A stretch of DNA of 58,388 nt from Candidatus Poribacteria bacterium (GTDB lineage Bacteria; Poribacteria; WGA-4E; WGA-3G). Below the pieces are notes generated by a model. It was not told the DNA's origin. It searched no databases and saw only the letters and a program-made list of their open reading frames with translations. The translations under genes and the position numbers were made by a program. Shown here piece by piece: positions 50,020-58,388 of this stretch (position 1 is its first letter; every line of letters starts with the position of its first letter). Where the stretch lies: contig PYJA01000117.1 of the NCBI GenBank assembly GCA_003635185.1, forward strand, positions 1 to 58,388, given 5' to 3'.

Positions 50020-51996
50020 ATGAATGCAATAAGAGAAGCACGCTACAATTTGGGCGTAGCGTATCTTAACGCTGCCCAGTATAAAGAAGCAATTCATGAA
50101 TTTGAGGCAGTTATCCAACTTGACGCAGACTTTATTGATGCCCACTGCGGACTCAGCTGCGCTTACCTTGAATTGAACGAACTTGATAAAGCAGAAACAT
50201 CTGCCTTAGCAGCATTAAGTATCGATGCCGACTATCCCTCCGCGCTTTCACTGGTTGATGCCGTAAAAAATTCACGCTACGATAACGGGACTACCTATCT
50301 GAACGATGAACGCTATAACGAAGCGGTATCAACGTTTCAAAAAATCGCAACATTAGATCCAGATTTTAAACAAGTTCACTACAATCTTGGCCGTTCTTAT
50401 ATCGGTCTAAAAGAATTCGGCAAAGCCATCGATGCATTTCAATCTGCTATTGATTCAGGCGCTGCTTTAGAAGATGTTCACTACCATATTGGCTGCGCTT
50501 ATGTTGAACAGAAACAATTTGGTAAAGCGATTCCACATCTTGAACAGGCGATAACTCTTGACCCGAATCTCAAAGAAGCACACGACATTCTTGCATCCGC
50601 CTATAGAGAATCTGGCAATTTAGAAGCATCCACAAATACATTAAAATTAGATCCAGATCACCAACCGCCCCGCGATCTCGCTGAAACGATAAAGCTGAAA
50701 CACTACAATAGAGGGATCGCTTATCTGAACGATGAACGTTATAGCGACGCTGTTGATGCATTTCAAAACGTGTTTACCCTTGATCCCGACTTTACGGAGG
50801 CACATTTCAACCTTGGCGTAGCATACCTCAAAATGGAAACTTATCCGCGTGCAATAGAGGCACTTAAAAAAGCTGTAACTCTCGATCACATGCATAAAGC
50901 CGCATATCACGCACTTGCCCTCGCTTATTTCGGGCAGCATGAGTTAGAAAAAGCAAGGCATGCAGCACAAGAGGCTTTAAAAATTGATTCTAAATATCCG
51001 CCAGCACTGTCTTTTTTAGAAACAATTGACCCCAATTTCTCACACTTATCGATCCCCTCTTCAATAGAAACACAGGATGCTCCTATTCAACCCAAAATAG
51101 GTCCTGATGAAGACCAATTTATTGAAAAAAGTGAACAAGCGCGCGCTGTTGAAAACGAATCTCAATCGACAGAAGCAGAAAAGGATATGCAAGAGAGGCC
51201 TGATATAAAAATGGATTTGGAACGCGGGCTGACTTTCCTCAAAAACCGGCTGTATAAGGAAGCGGCTGCTGCATACAAGCGGGTGATTAGTGCAGATCCA
51301 AATTGTATAGATGCCCACTACGGTTTGGGAGAGGCTTACTTGAAAATTGGGGCGTTTGATGATGCTAAAACTGCTGCTGGGGCAGCATTGAAACTTGATC
51401 CACATCATCAGCCCTCACGCGGACTGCTCCAATCAATAAAGCACTTAACAAACCTTGAAAAAAACGAAAAAAAGCGGGAGAAAGTTCTTTCATATACGTT
51501 AATTGTGGCAATGATCGCTTTAGGTGTTTTTATCGTATATCGGTTTGGGTTGATAACGATTCCTGATTTTTTTATCCCAAATAACGGCACTGAAAATAGT
51601 GTGGAAGGCAATCATAATCAACAGCTACTGCCTCCGAATATCTCAATTAAAGCCTCTTTAGAAGAACCTTCAGGTAACGGTTTCATTGATGCAGGTGAAA
51701 CAGCACATTTGAAGTTAATAATTAGTAACAGAGGTGGTCCAGTAAGTGATTTTAAGATAGCGTTTAAACCGAAGTCAGTCCGGGGGTTACGGTTTAAAAT
51801 GCCCACAGAAACTTTCAAATTAAGTAAAGATGGATCGAAAACTGTTAAAATTGAGATGAAGGCGGACGCAAAGGCACAAGCGCGAAATACATCTTTAGAA
51901 ATTCAATTGATTGGAGAAGGCCGATCTCCCCTCAAAACAGAGAAGTTTGATTTTAAAATTATGCGCGAAGGTCCGGAACCTGAACTGGTAAGATAA
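50020..51996 (+). CDS. TPR protein with membrane helix and outside Ig-like domain
   Basis: 658 residues with no signal peptide. Residues 1-340 and 395-465 are TPR units (AHFNLGVAYLKMETYPRAIE; AHYGLGEAYLKIGAFDDAKT). An acidic linker (350-395) separates the two blocks. A membrane helix lies at about 488-510 (YTLIVAMIALGVFIVYRFGL), and the C-terminal 130 residues are a beta sandwich (FIDAGETAHLKLIISNRGGP) of CARDB/Ig type. The TPR part is expected in the cytoplasm and the beta domain outside. AAGGAA sits very close to the ATG. The next TPR gene starts 13 bases after its stop. Confidence 0.8.
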   Translation: MNAIREARYNLGVAYLNAAQYKEAIHEFEAVIQLDADFIDAHCGLSCAYLELNELDKAETSALAALSIDADYPSALSLVDAVKNSRYDNGTTYLNDERYNEAVSTFQKIATLDPDFKQVHYNLGRSYIGLKEFGKAIDAFQSAIDSGAALEDVHYHIGCAYVEQKQFGKAIPHLEQAITLDPNLKEAHDILASAYRESGNLEASTNTLKLDPDHQPPRDLAETIKLKHYNRGIAYLNDERYSDAVDAFQNVFTLDPDFTEAHFNLGVAYLKMETYPRAIEALKKAVTLDHMHKAAYHALALAYFGQHELEKARHAAQEALKIDSKYPPALSFLETIDPNFSHLSIPSSIETQDAPIQPKIGPDEDQFIEKSEQARAVENESQSTEAEKDMQERPDIKMDLERGLTFLKNRLYKEAAAAYKRVISADPNCIDAHYGLGEAYLKIGAFDDAKTAAGAALKLDPHHQPSRGLLQSIKHLTNLEKNEKKREKVLSYTLIVAMIALGVFIVYRFGLITIPDFFIPNNGTENSVEGNHNQQLLPPNISIKASLEEPSGNGFIDAGETAHLKLIISNRGGPVSDFKIAFKPKSVRGLRFKMPTETFKLSKDGSKTVKIEMKADAKAQARNTSLEIQLIGEGRSPLKTEKFDFKIMREGPEPELVR

Positions 51997-52009
51997 GGAG
52001 ATTAATTGT

Positions 52010-53881
52010 ATGGAATCGAAAACTTGGGGAATTATAGGCGGTGCTGTATTTGTAATTGGGCTTTTATATTTTCTTATGGGTAGTTCCGTACCCGTAGAAA
52101 GGCATTATCAAGATGCTGAAGCTATGTTCAAGCGTAGAGACTATCATGGTGCGATCAAAAAATATAATAAAGCAATCAAGGCATCTAAAAAACTCGGCGC
52201 AAGAACCGATCATATTGATAAAGATTTTCCAGCTTTGGCAAACTATAAAATCGTGCTTTGCTATGACAAACTCGGTGAGACTACTGAAGATATTCATTAC
52301 TACACAAAGGCTCAGACACATATCCGAAAAACCCTGGGGGAAACGGATGTCTACAAACATAGAGAGAACTTATACTATTTGTGGGCACAGATTCTTTACA
52401 AAACTGAAAGTGTTAAAGAAGCAGAAGCAAAATTTACGTATTTCATTAAAAACTTTCCAAATAGTACTTATGTTGAGGAGGCACTATTTCACATCGGAAG
52501 GATAAATTATAATACACCTAACAATACGAAAGCTCAAATCGCTTTTGAAAGACTGATTGATGATTTCCCAACCTCTAATTATCGTAGAGAGGCAGAATAT
52601 TATATCGCTCAGCTATTAGTCGCTATCCATCAGTTACCTGACTCTTTTAGCAAGAATGTTAGTGATCCACACAAGCGGCCACAAGCACCTGAAAAGAATC
52701 CTAATATAGAATCTCTCACTCCGCAACCTAAATCTGAAAAAGAACTTGAAGCTGAGAATATGTACAAAATCGCTATCAGTATATTGCAAGAAGATAAAGA
52801 TTATGAAGCTTACCAACTTTTTTCAGCTATTATTAAGCAATTTCCTGAAAGTGCATATATCTCTTTCGCTTATGAGGGAATAGGTGATATCTATAATGAC
52901 TCTGAGAATTATGTGAAAGCTCGAGAGAATTATGACTTGGCAATCCACAGTACATCTGACAGAAATAGAATTGATAAACTTTATGATAAATACCATCACA
53001 CCTATCTTGTTCCGGAATATTCAGAAAGAAAAACTCAGCCAAAGCTTAATTCAGAACACTTCATAAAAGCAATTCTTCTGCGAAAGGAAGGAAAATTCGA
53101 AGAAGCTGCTCCGCTTTTTGAAACACTTTCTAACAGTCAGATACCTGCGGCAGATATCGTCTATGCGCTTTATTGGGGTGGTTATTGCTATTACCAAGCT
53201 GCTAAAGATCATGTGACGTTATTCAGTAAATCAGCGGATTTATTTGGTAGACTCATCAGGGATTATGGAGACAGTCCAGAGATTGTTAAAACGTATTACT
53301 ACCTCGCTTTGGCATACTTGGAATGGGGAAATGCTGTTGGAGGTGGCGAATCCAGATATCAGTTGGTTGTACAAACTGTTGATGAAGCAATCAGTCAATT
53401 TACTAATATTGAAAATGATTCTGATCAGAGATGGCTGAATCAAATGCGTGATTTAAAAGAGAAAGCAGTTAATAATTTACCTAATCATCCTATACCAGTG
53501 CCTGATCCAACGATACCAGATAGCCAAGAAGATATGAAAGTTAAACACTATGATCGAGGATGGGCTTTTCTTGACGAAGGTCTTTACGATTATGCAATTG
53601 ACGAATTTGAAGAATGTATTGACATTGACCCTAAATTTAAAAAAGCGTACTGTAACTTAGGCGTAATTTATATAAAGCATAAAAACTATTCAAAAGCAAT
53701 CAATGAACTTAAAGAAGCTATAAAGATCGACCAACAGTTCAAGGAAGCACATTTCAATATAGGTCTTGCTTACTTAAGACTCGGGAGATTTGAAGATGCC
53801 AAAAACGCCGCCAATGTTGCTTTACAAATTGATCCAAATTATGAAGCAGCAGTAGTGCTTAGGGATTCTATTGCAGATTAG
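52010..53881 (+). CDS. Membrane-anchored TPR protein
   Basis: 623 residues. An N-terminal membrane helix (IIGGAVFVIGLLYFLMG, residues 8-24) has no cleavage site, so it acts as an anchor with the TPR body outside. Repeats of TPR and BamD/YbgF-like type fill residues 30-260 (AEAMFKRRDYHGAIKKYNKA; FIKNFPNSTYVEEALFHIGR). The C-terminal three units (AYCNLGVIYIKHKNYSKAIN; AHFNIGLAYLRLGRFEDAKN) resemble those of the previous protein. AAGGAG precedes the ATG. Second gene of the cluster; the protease gene follows after 130 bases. Confidence 0.8.
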   Translation: MESKTWGIIGGAVFVIGLLYFLMGSSVPVERHYQDAEAMFKRRDYHGAIKKYNKAIKASKKLGARTDHIDKDFPALANYKIVLCYDKLGETTEDIHYYTKAQTHIRKTLGETDVYKHRENLYYLWAQILYKTESVKEAEAKFTYFIKNFPNSTYVEEALFHIGRINYNTPNNTKAQIAFERLIDDFPTSNYRREAEYYIAQLLVAIHQLPDSFSKNVSDPHKRPQAPEKNPNIESLTPQPKSEKELEAENMYKIAISILQEDKDYEAYQLFSAIIKQFPESAYISFAYEGIGDIYNDSENYVKARENYDLAIHSTSDRNRIDKLYDKYHHTYLVPEYSERKTQPKLNSEHFIKAILLRKEGKFEEAAPLFETLSNSQIPAADIVYALYWGGYCYYQAAKDHVTLFSKSADLFGRLIRDYGDSPEIVKTYYYLALAYLEWGNAVGGGESRYQLVVQTVDEAISQFTNIENDSDQRWLNQMRDLKEKAVNNLPNHPIPVPDPTIPDSQEDMKVKHYDRGWAFLDEGLYDYAIDEFEECIDIDPKFKKAYCNLGVIYIKHKNYSKAINELKEAIKIDQQFKEAHFNIGLAYLRLGRFEDAKNAANVALQIDPNYEAAVVLRDSIAD

Positions 53882-54011
53882 TTATACAAGAATTCGTAAA
53901 AGGTTGATTTCAGATTAATCGTGTGCTAAAATAAGTTCATACTATTAAACTCTAAACATCGTAATTTGAAAACGTCCAAGCGACTCAATGCTAATAAAGG
54001 GATTGTGTAAT

Positions 54012-56465
54012 ATGAAAAAAATATCTTTTTTAATCCTGACACTTCTACTAATAAAATTCCAAATTATACCCAGTGTTTCAGCCCAAGATACTATGAACCA
54101 GAATTCTCAGAGGTTTGTTAAAAACCGATTAGGAAAAGGTTGGATTCGGGACTTAGAATTTTCGCCCGATGGTAAACAATTTGCTGTAGCAACAACTATC
54201 GGTGTCTGGATCTATAATAGTCATACTGGAGAGATTGAGAATCAATTTGAAGGGTACATGGGGGGCGTTTATGCGATTTCCTATTCTCCTGATGGGAAAT
54301 ACATTGCTGCTGCACATGATGATCATACAATCAGATTATGGGAGCCTCAGAATAAAATTCAAGATGACCTAGTACCAGCTCTCAGGGGTCATAGGGGTGA
54401 GATTTACGCGGTGACATTTTCACATGATCATACAGGCAGCATGCTTGCCAGTGCAAGCGCAGACAAAACGATTCGACTTTGGAAGCCTCACACTTCGGAC
54501 GATAATGAGAAACTTGTGGCGATTCTACCGTATAACGACTTCGTTCGGACAGTGGAGTTTTCTTTAGACAACAAAATGCTTGCGGGGGGAAGCGACGATG
54601 GGGTTATTCAAATTTGGGATGCTGGCACAGGAGATAGAATCTACGAGTTTAATGAACATACCGATTCTGTTCAGGAGGTACATTTTTCAATTGACAGGAC
54701 CCAGCTAGTAAGTGTCAGTCTGGATGGAACTGCTATATTATGGAGCCTCGTCGGAGAAGGTGGAAGGCTTCACCCTCCAATACAACATAATAGTCCAGTG
54801 TATACGGTGAAATTTTCTCCCGATGGGAACTCATTTGTCACTGGTAGCGCAGATAAATTGATTCGCCTATGGGATACGAACACGGCTGAGCACATTAATA
54901 CCTTAATGGGACACAAAGATTCTGTTTCAGATATCGATTATTCTCCAGATGGCAGCTCGCTTGTTAGTGGTAGTTCGGATGGTACTGTGTTTTTATGGGA
55001 TATACTTGGGGCAAGAACAAGATTTGAGATTCTTGGTCACACTGGTGGCATAAAGGCTTTGGTGTACACAGCAGATAACCGCATCCGGGCATGCGGAACA
55101 GGTTTAGATGGAAAACTCCGAATATGGGATGCAGGAACAAGCAGCGAACTCTCTATAATACGTGATCATATTGAATTAACACAAGCAGTAACTTTTTCTC
55201 ATGACGGTGAAAAAATAGCGAGTGGTGGAAGTATAGATGGAACAATTTTTTTATCAGACGTGCTTGAGGTTCTTAGAAACAACATTTTTGTTGAAGACAG
55301 TCTGTTAGCTACATTTAAGGGAAATCCACACGGCATCACTGCCCTTGCATTTTCGCCTGCAAATACTATACTTGCAAGTGGTGGTTCTGATGGCAGAATT
55401 CATCTTTTAGATGTAAGTAATAGCAGAGAATTGAGAATTTTAAGAGGGGCTCAAAGTACTGTCACTGCCTTGGCATTTGTTCTTGACAGTACCCACCTTT
55501 TCAGCGGTGAGGAGAACGGAACTATTCGAAGATGGGATTCTCTAACAGGAAAAGAGGTGGGAGATGGGTATATGGGTTCATTCAGTGCAATTACTGCCTT
55601 AGCATTTTCTCCCAATATTCGTATTCTTGCCATCGGAGATGTAAGGGGTACAATTCGGTTATATGATTTCGCAGAAGAGCGTCAAGAATTCATAGTTACG
55701 CAACACACTCGTAAAATTACCACACTTTTGTTCTCAGAAGATAATACTACGCTCATTAGCGGTAGCGAAGATGGGACAATTCTCCTTTGGGATATGCATG
55801 AAATACTTAAAGACACAGAAAAACAAGACAACAGTCCAGGGAGAGTTATCATACCCCAACAAATTACCCCTGCAGACAATAGTAAACCTGAAAAAAGTGC
55901 TGAAGAGATTGCTCGAAAAGCTTATGAATCTACAGTATACCTCAAGATGCATAATGCCAACGGTGATATTATAGGACATGGAACTGGTTTTTTCGTAGAT
56001 GTTAATAAACTTGCAACTAACTACCATGTTATTGAAGGTTCTACATCAGTATATGCTAGACAAATTGGCAAAGAGAATTGGCACCTTATTGAAGACACCT
56101 TAGCAACTGATAAAGACCATGACTTAGCAATTCTAAAACTTTCGGGTATTACTACATCCATCTTGTCTTTAGCAAATAGCGATACAGTCCAGACAGGTGA
56201 AACAGTTTACGTTATCGGTAACCCTAAAGGATTAGAAGGCACATTTTCTAAAGGTATTGTTAGTGCTGTCCGCGCGATCGGTATCAACAAATGGATACAA
56301 ATAGATGCTTCCATCTCACCCGGAAGTAGTGGTGGAGCAGTACAAAATAGTAAAGGTGAAGTCATAGGTGTGGTAAGTTGGAGTCATAGAGATCCTAAAG
56401 CACAAAACCTTAATTTTATTGTTCCATCAAATTATCTCAAAGTACTACTCAGTACCATAAAATAA
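54012..56465 (+). CDS. Secreted WD40 protein fused to a trypsin-like (HtrA-type) protease
   Basis: 817 residues. Signal peptide MKKISFLILTLLLIKFQIIP, then ...SVSA and cleavage. Residues about 45-610 are WD40 blades, beginning with LGKGWIRDLEFSPDGKQFAV and IGVWIYNSHTG, close to the first blades of the other WD40 proteins here. Residues about 640-817 are a trypsin-fold protease with His672 (TNYHVIEG), Asp704 (DHDLAILKL) and Ser773 (SPGSSGGAVQNSKG); no PDZ follows. The ATG at 54012 is preferred because it opens the signal peptide. The protein would work in the periplasm or outside, where the propeller may select substrates. Confidence 0.88.
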   Translation: MKKISFLILTLLLIKFQIIPSVSAQDTMNQNSQRFVKNRLGKGWIRDLEFSPDGKQFAVATTIGVWIYNSHTGEIENQFEGYMGGVYAISYSPDGKYIAAAHDDHTIRLWEPQNKIQDDLVPALRGHRGEIYAVTFSHDHTGSMLASASADKTIRLWKPHTSDDNEKLVAILPYNDFVRTVEFSLDNKMLAGGSDDGVIQIWDAGTGDRIYEFNEHTDSVQEVHFSIDRTQLVSVSLDGTAILWSLVGEGGRLHPPIQHNSPVYTVKFSPDGNSFVTGSADKLIRLWDTNTAEHINTLMGHKDSVSDIDYSPDGSSLVSGSSDGTVFLWDILGARTRFEILGHTGGIKALVYTADNRIRACGTGLDGKLRIWDAGTSSELSIIRDHIELTQAVTFSHDGEKIASGGSIDGTIFLSDVLEVLRNNIFVEDSLLATFKGNPHGITALAFSPANTILASGGSDGRIHLLDVSNSRELRILRGAQSTVTALAFVLDSTHLFSGEENGTIRRWDSLTGKEVGDGYMGSFSAITALAFSPNIRILAIGDVRGTIRLYDFAEERQEFIVTQHTRKITTLLFSEDNTTLISGSEDGTILLWDMHEILKDTEKQDNSPGRVIIPQQITPADNSKPEKSAEEIARKAYESTVYLKMHNANGDIIGHGTGFFVDVNKLATNYHVIEGSTSVYARQIGKENWHLIEDTLATDKDHDLAILKLSGITTSILSLANSDTVQTGETVYVIGNPKGLEGTFSKGIVSAVRAIGINKWIQIDASISPGSSGGAVQNSKGEVIGVVSWSHRDPKAQNLNFIVPSNYLKVLLSTIK

Positions 56466-56479
56466 TTGCACATAAAAAA

Positions 56480-56522
56480 CAGCGGCATAGGTAGAAGATC
56501 GCTCTTTCCACCTATGCCGCTG
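56480..56522 (-). terminator. Rho-independent terminator of the ferredoxin-NADP reductase gene
   Basis: CAGCGGCATAGGT (56480-56492) and ACCTATGCCGCTG (56510-56522) form a perfect 13-bp stem. On the minus strand TTTTTT follows, 48 bases beyond the reductase stop. On the plus strand no T-run follows, but the stem may also affect the protease mRNA end. Confidence 0.75.
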
Positions 56523-56569
56523 CGACAGTCATATCCTTCAGTTCATTGTGGATTGCCTAACTATCCATG

Positions 56570-57340
56570 CTACTCCTTAATCACAAAGAATTTCTCCTCT
56601 TTAATCCGTTCTTCAGGAAAACGCGCACGCGCCCAGATCGCTTTAGCATTCTCAATCATCTGTGGATGTCCACATGCATACACAACTGAGTTTGTATGGT
56701 CATACCCCATCTGATCGCCGTATTTTCGGATAACATCTTCCGCACGCCCACTTTCACCTTGCCATTCTGCATCTTCCCACGGACGACTTACCGTCGGAAC
56801 GAATGAGAACCATTCCTCCTGTGCTGCGAGTTCATTGAGTTCATCCATGTAATATCCAAGTTCCCAAGAACGGCTTGCACCGACAATCGCAAGAATCTGA
56901 TGTGGACTGGATTTACCCTGTTCCTGCTCAATTTTCTGTGTGCGCGCAATGCTGATATACGGCGCAGCACCTGTGACAGTCCCTGCCATAATGTGCCGTG
57001 TCATCCCGCTCTCCGTGTCCATCACAAATTTACCAACGAGGCGGTCTCTGATGAAGACAGTGTCACCAAGTTTTAGTTCCCAAAACAGGGGAGTCGTGGC
57101 ACCCTCCGGCACCAGTTCAACAAAAACTTCCATAAAAGGTTCGTGTGGTGAGGAGACAATGGAATAGGGACGTTGGACAATCTTTTCGTCAACTTCAAAA
57201 CCGATAGTAGCGTATTGCCCTGGAATAAAAGGTAGTTGCTGATCAGTTTTGAATTTAAAAGCAGCTAAATCCTCAGAAAAATCTTCACGTTCAATAAGTT
57301 CACCTATACAGTATCGCGATCTGGAGCTTTTTCTTTGCAT
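56570..57340 (-). CDS. fpr: Ferredoxin/flavodoxin-NADP(+) reductase
   Basis: 256 residues. FAD-binding part: LPFIPGQYATIGFE and RPYSIVSSPHEPF. NADP-binding part: IMAGTVTGAAPYISI, VVYACGHPQMIENAKAIW and the aromatic-ended C-terminus with KEEKFFVIKE. It passes electrons between NADPH and ferredoxin or flavodoxin; the four-cluster ferredoxin at 45716 could be a partner, though that is inference. The ATG at 57340 has AAGGAAA upstream; an in-frame TTG 15 bases earlier overlaps that site. Strong terminator after it. Confidence 0.9.
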   Translation of the reverse strand: MQRKSSRSRYCIGELIEREDFSEDLAAFKFKTDQQLPFIPGQYATIGFEVDEKIVQRPYSIVSSPHEPFMEVFVELVPEGATTPLFWELKLGDTVFIRDRLVGKFVMDTESGMTRHIMAGTVTGAAPYISIARTQKIEQEQGKSSPHQILAIVGASRSWELGYYMDELNELAAQEEWFSFVPTVSRPWEDAEWQGESGRAEDVIRKYGDQMGYDHTNSVVYACGHPQMIENAKAIWARARFPEERIKEEKFFVIKE

Positions 57341-57705
57341 AATCGTTTCCTTCAATATAGAATAGTGGAGTTCTGATTGTCTACCCTATATTATACTTGA
57401 AACCGAAATCTATATCAAATATTTTTTCGGGTGTGTAAAGTTTTTTGCATGAATTGAGTGGTTAGATATTGCAAAGTTTATTATAGAAATAGTATCCTTT
57501 CCTAATAAATTTATCTCTAAGCAGGAGAGGATATCCATGTTTAGTATATCATTAAATAGTTGTGAAGACAATGAGCAAACAGGGTTATTCAGTTTTCTAT
57601 ATTTTTTCACAAGTGTTTATTTTTATGAAAAGCAGATATAGCGTGTTTTTTTACACTATATCTGCTATACTTCACCTTAAAACTAAACCACTTTTGAGGT
57701 GAATA
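57341..57705. other. Gap between fpr and the ISAs1 transposase
   Basis: AT-rich, with no convincing gene; a 66-codon minus-strand frame at 57410-57610 lacks a binding site. GCAGATATAG (57632-57641) and CTATATCTGC (57656-57665) form a hairpin around a T-run, directly left of the transposase gene. This may be the left end of the insertion sequence. Confidence 0.5.
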
Positions 57706-58388
57706 ATGACAAAAAGAAAATCTTGCCACTTGTTAGATATGTTAGCAAAACTTAAAGACAGACGCAAGGATAAAGGGAAACGACATCCGTTGAAATCCAT
57801 TCTCGCACTTGTCGTCATCGGATTGATGTGTGGACATAAAGGATACACATCTATTGCGACTTGGGCACGCTCACAGCCAGACCTTGTCCAAGCACTCGGT
57901 TTTACACACAAGACATCGCCTTGTCCCGCAACGATACATAATGTGCTGCGAGTGCTAAAAGCGGATGTTGTTGAAGAGACTTTTACAAACTGGGCAAAGG
58001 CTGTTTGTAAAAGCCGACCTGATTTAGAAGGGTGTTTTGACGTAGTCGCTATAGATGGTAAAACGCTGCGTGCCTCTAAAAAATGTGGTGCGGCAATAAG
58101 CCACTTGCTCTCTGTCGTTTCTCATGAGTTGGGGGTTACTCTCACGCAGCAAAGTGTCAGTGACAAAACCAACGAAATACCGGTCTCAACAGAGCTCCTC
58201 AAGAACTTTGATGTGAACGGTAAAGTCATCACAACAGACGCACTTTTGACACAGAAAACTTTTTGCCACGCCATCATAGCGGGGAATGGAGACTATGTGC
58301 TCCCTGTCAAAAACAACCAACCTGAGCTTTACGATGATATCCAAAAACTCTTTCAAGACGTGCCTGACACACTTTCTAAGGACGCAAC
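57706..58388 (+). CDS. ISAs1-family transposase, 3' end outside window
   Basis: The frame from the ATG at 57706 (GAGGTG upstream) stays open to the window end, 227 codons. The family blocks are clear: LKDRRKDKGKRHPLKSILAL near the start, VIGLMCGHKGYTSIATWA, then VVAIDGKTLRASKK with the first catalytic Asp. SDKTNEIPVSTELLKNFDVN, VITTDALLTQKTFCHAI with the second Asp, and GDYVLPVKNNQPELY follow. No frameshift or stop is visible, so it may be functional. The glutamate of the DDE set should lie beyond the edge. Confidence 0.92.
   Translation, partial: MTKRKSCHLLDMLAKLKDRRKDKGKRHPLKSILALVVIGLMCGHKGYTSIATWARSQPDLVQALGFTHKTSPCPATIHNVLRVLKADVVEETFTNWAKAVCKSRPDLEGCFDVVAIDGKTLRASKKCGAAISHLLSVVSHELGVTLTQQSVSDKTNEIPVSTELLKNFDVNGKVITTDALLTQKTFCHAIIAGNGDYVLPVKNNQPELYDDIQKLFQDVPDTLSKDA

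Noticed and set aside
57410..57610. 66-codon minus-strand ORF before the ISAs1 gene
   Set aside because: AT-rich, no binding site, and no recognisable pattern.

Overview
Origin. The window looks like chromosomal DNA of an uncultured Gram-negative bacterium, most like Candidatus Poribacteria or a relative. The evidence is the style of the proteins: an ECF sigma factor fused to a membrane helix and a WD40 propeller, WD40-protease and TPR proteins, a cohesin/dockerin-type secreted protein, many lipoproteins, and an outer-membrane barrel ending in Phe. TAA, TAG and TGA all act as stops. The phylum is an inference from architecture, not from a marker gene.

Layout. 1-2200: end of an unknown gene, a 217-bp inverted-repeat element, a small unknown gene, a DUF2971 gene and a convergent orphan antitoxin. 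2281-8931: tRNA-Pro(GGG), then hom, yceD, rpmF, fabH, a PD-(D/E)XK-type gene, fabD, fabG and acpP. This is the familiar fatty-acid cluster, without plsX and with a foreign-looking gene between fabH and fabD. 8932-15710: an accessory block bounded by repeats. It holds a cohesin-dockerin-receptor fusion, a lipoprotein, an S55-type peptidase-like lipoprotein and a DUF4405 membrane protein, and it separates acpP from fabF. 15711-17507: fabF and folK. 17565-23954: two tandem AAA-ATPase/PD-(D/E)XK paralogues, then a truncated and six intact VOC (glyoxalase-fold) genes.

24084-32341 (minus strand): a WD40 protein, the 1245-residue sigma-TM-WD40 protein, an unknown protein, and a helical-repeat protein with one active and one inactive thioredoxin fold. 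32550-36124: a broken outer-membrane barrel gene, an AlbA_2/RecG-like gene, palindromes and an IS630-type element. 36249-46174: housekeeping genes recJ, rel/spoT, rpmB, rsmA, coaBC and gmk, a four-cluster ferredoxin, and two lipoproteins. 46238-49701: a decayed stretch with envelope-protein genes, a MITE and tandem repeats. 49702-56465: two tRNAs (minus strand), then a plus-strand cluster of two membrane TPR proteins and a secreted WD40-trypsin-like protease. 56570-58388: a ferredoxin-NADP reductase and an ISAs1-type transposase cut by the window end.

How it fits together. The core genes make fatty acids, CoA, folate, ppGpp and ribosomal proteins. The accessory genes mostly look like envelope sensing and processing modules built from WD40, TPR, thioredoxin, protease and nuclease parts. 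At least four families of dispersed palindromic repeats sit between them. One family carries terminal inverted repeats matching the resident IS630 element, so it is probably mobilised by it. The most promising candidates for undescribed systems are the sigma-TM-WD40 locus (24084-32341), the TPR/TPR/WD40-protease locus (50020-56465) and the tandem AAA-nuclease pair with a sharply bounded variable segment (17629-20927).
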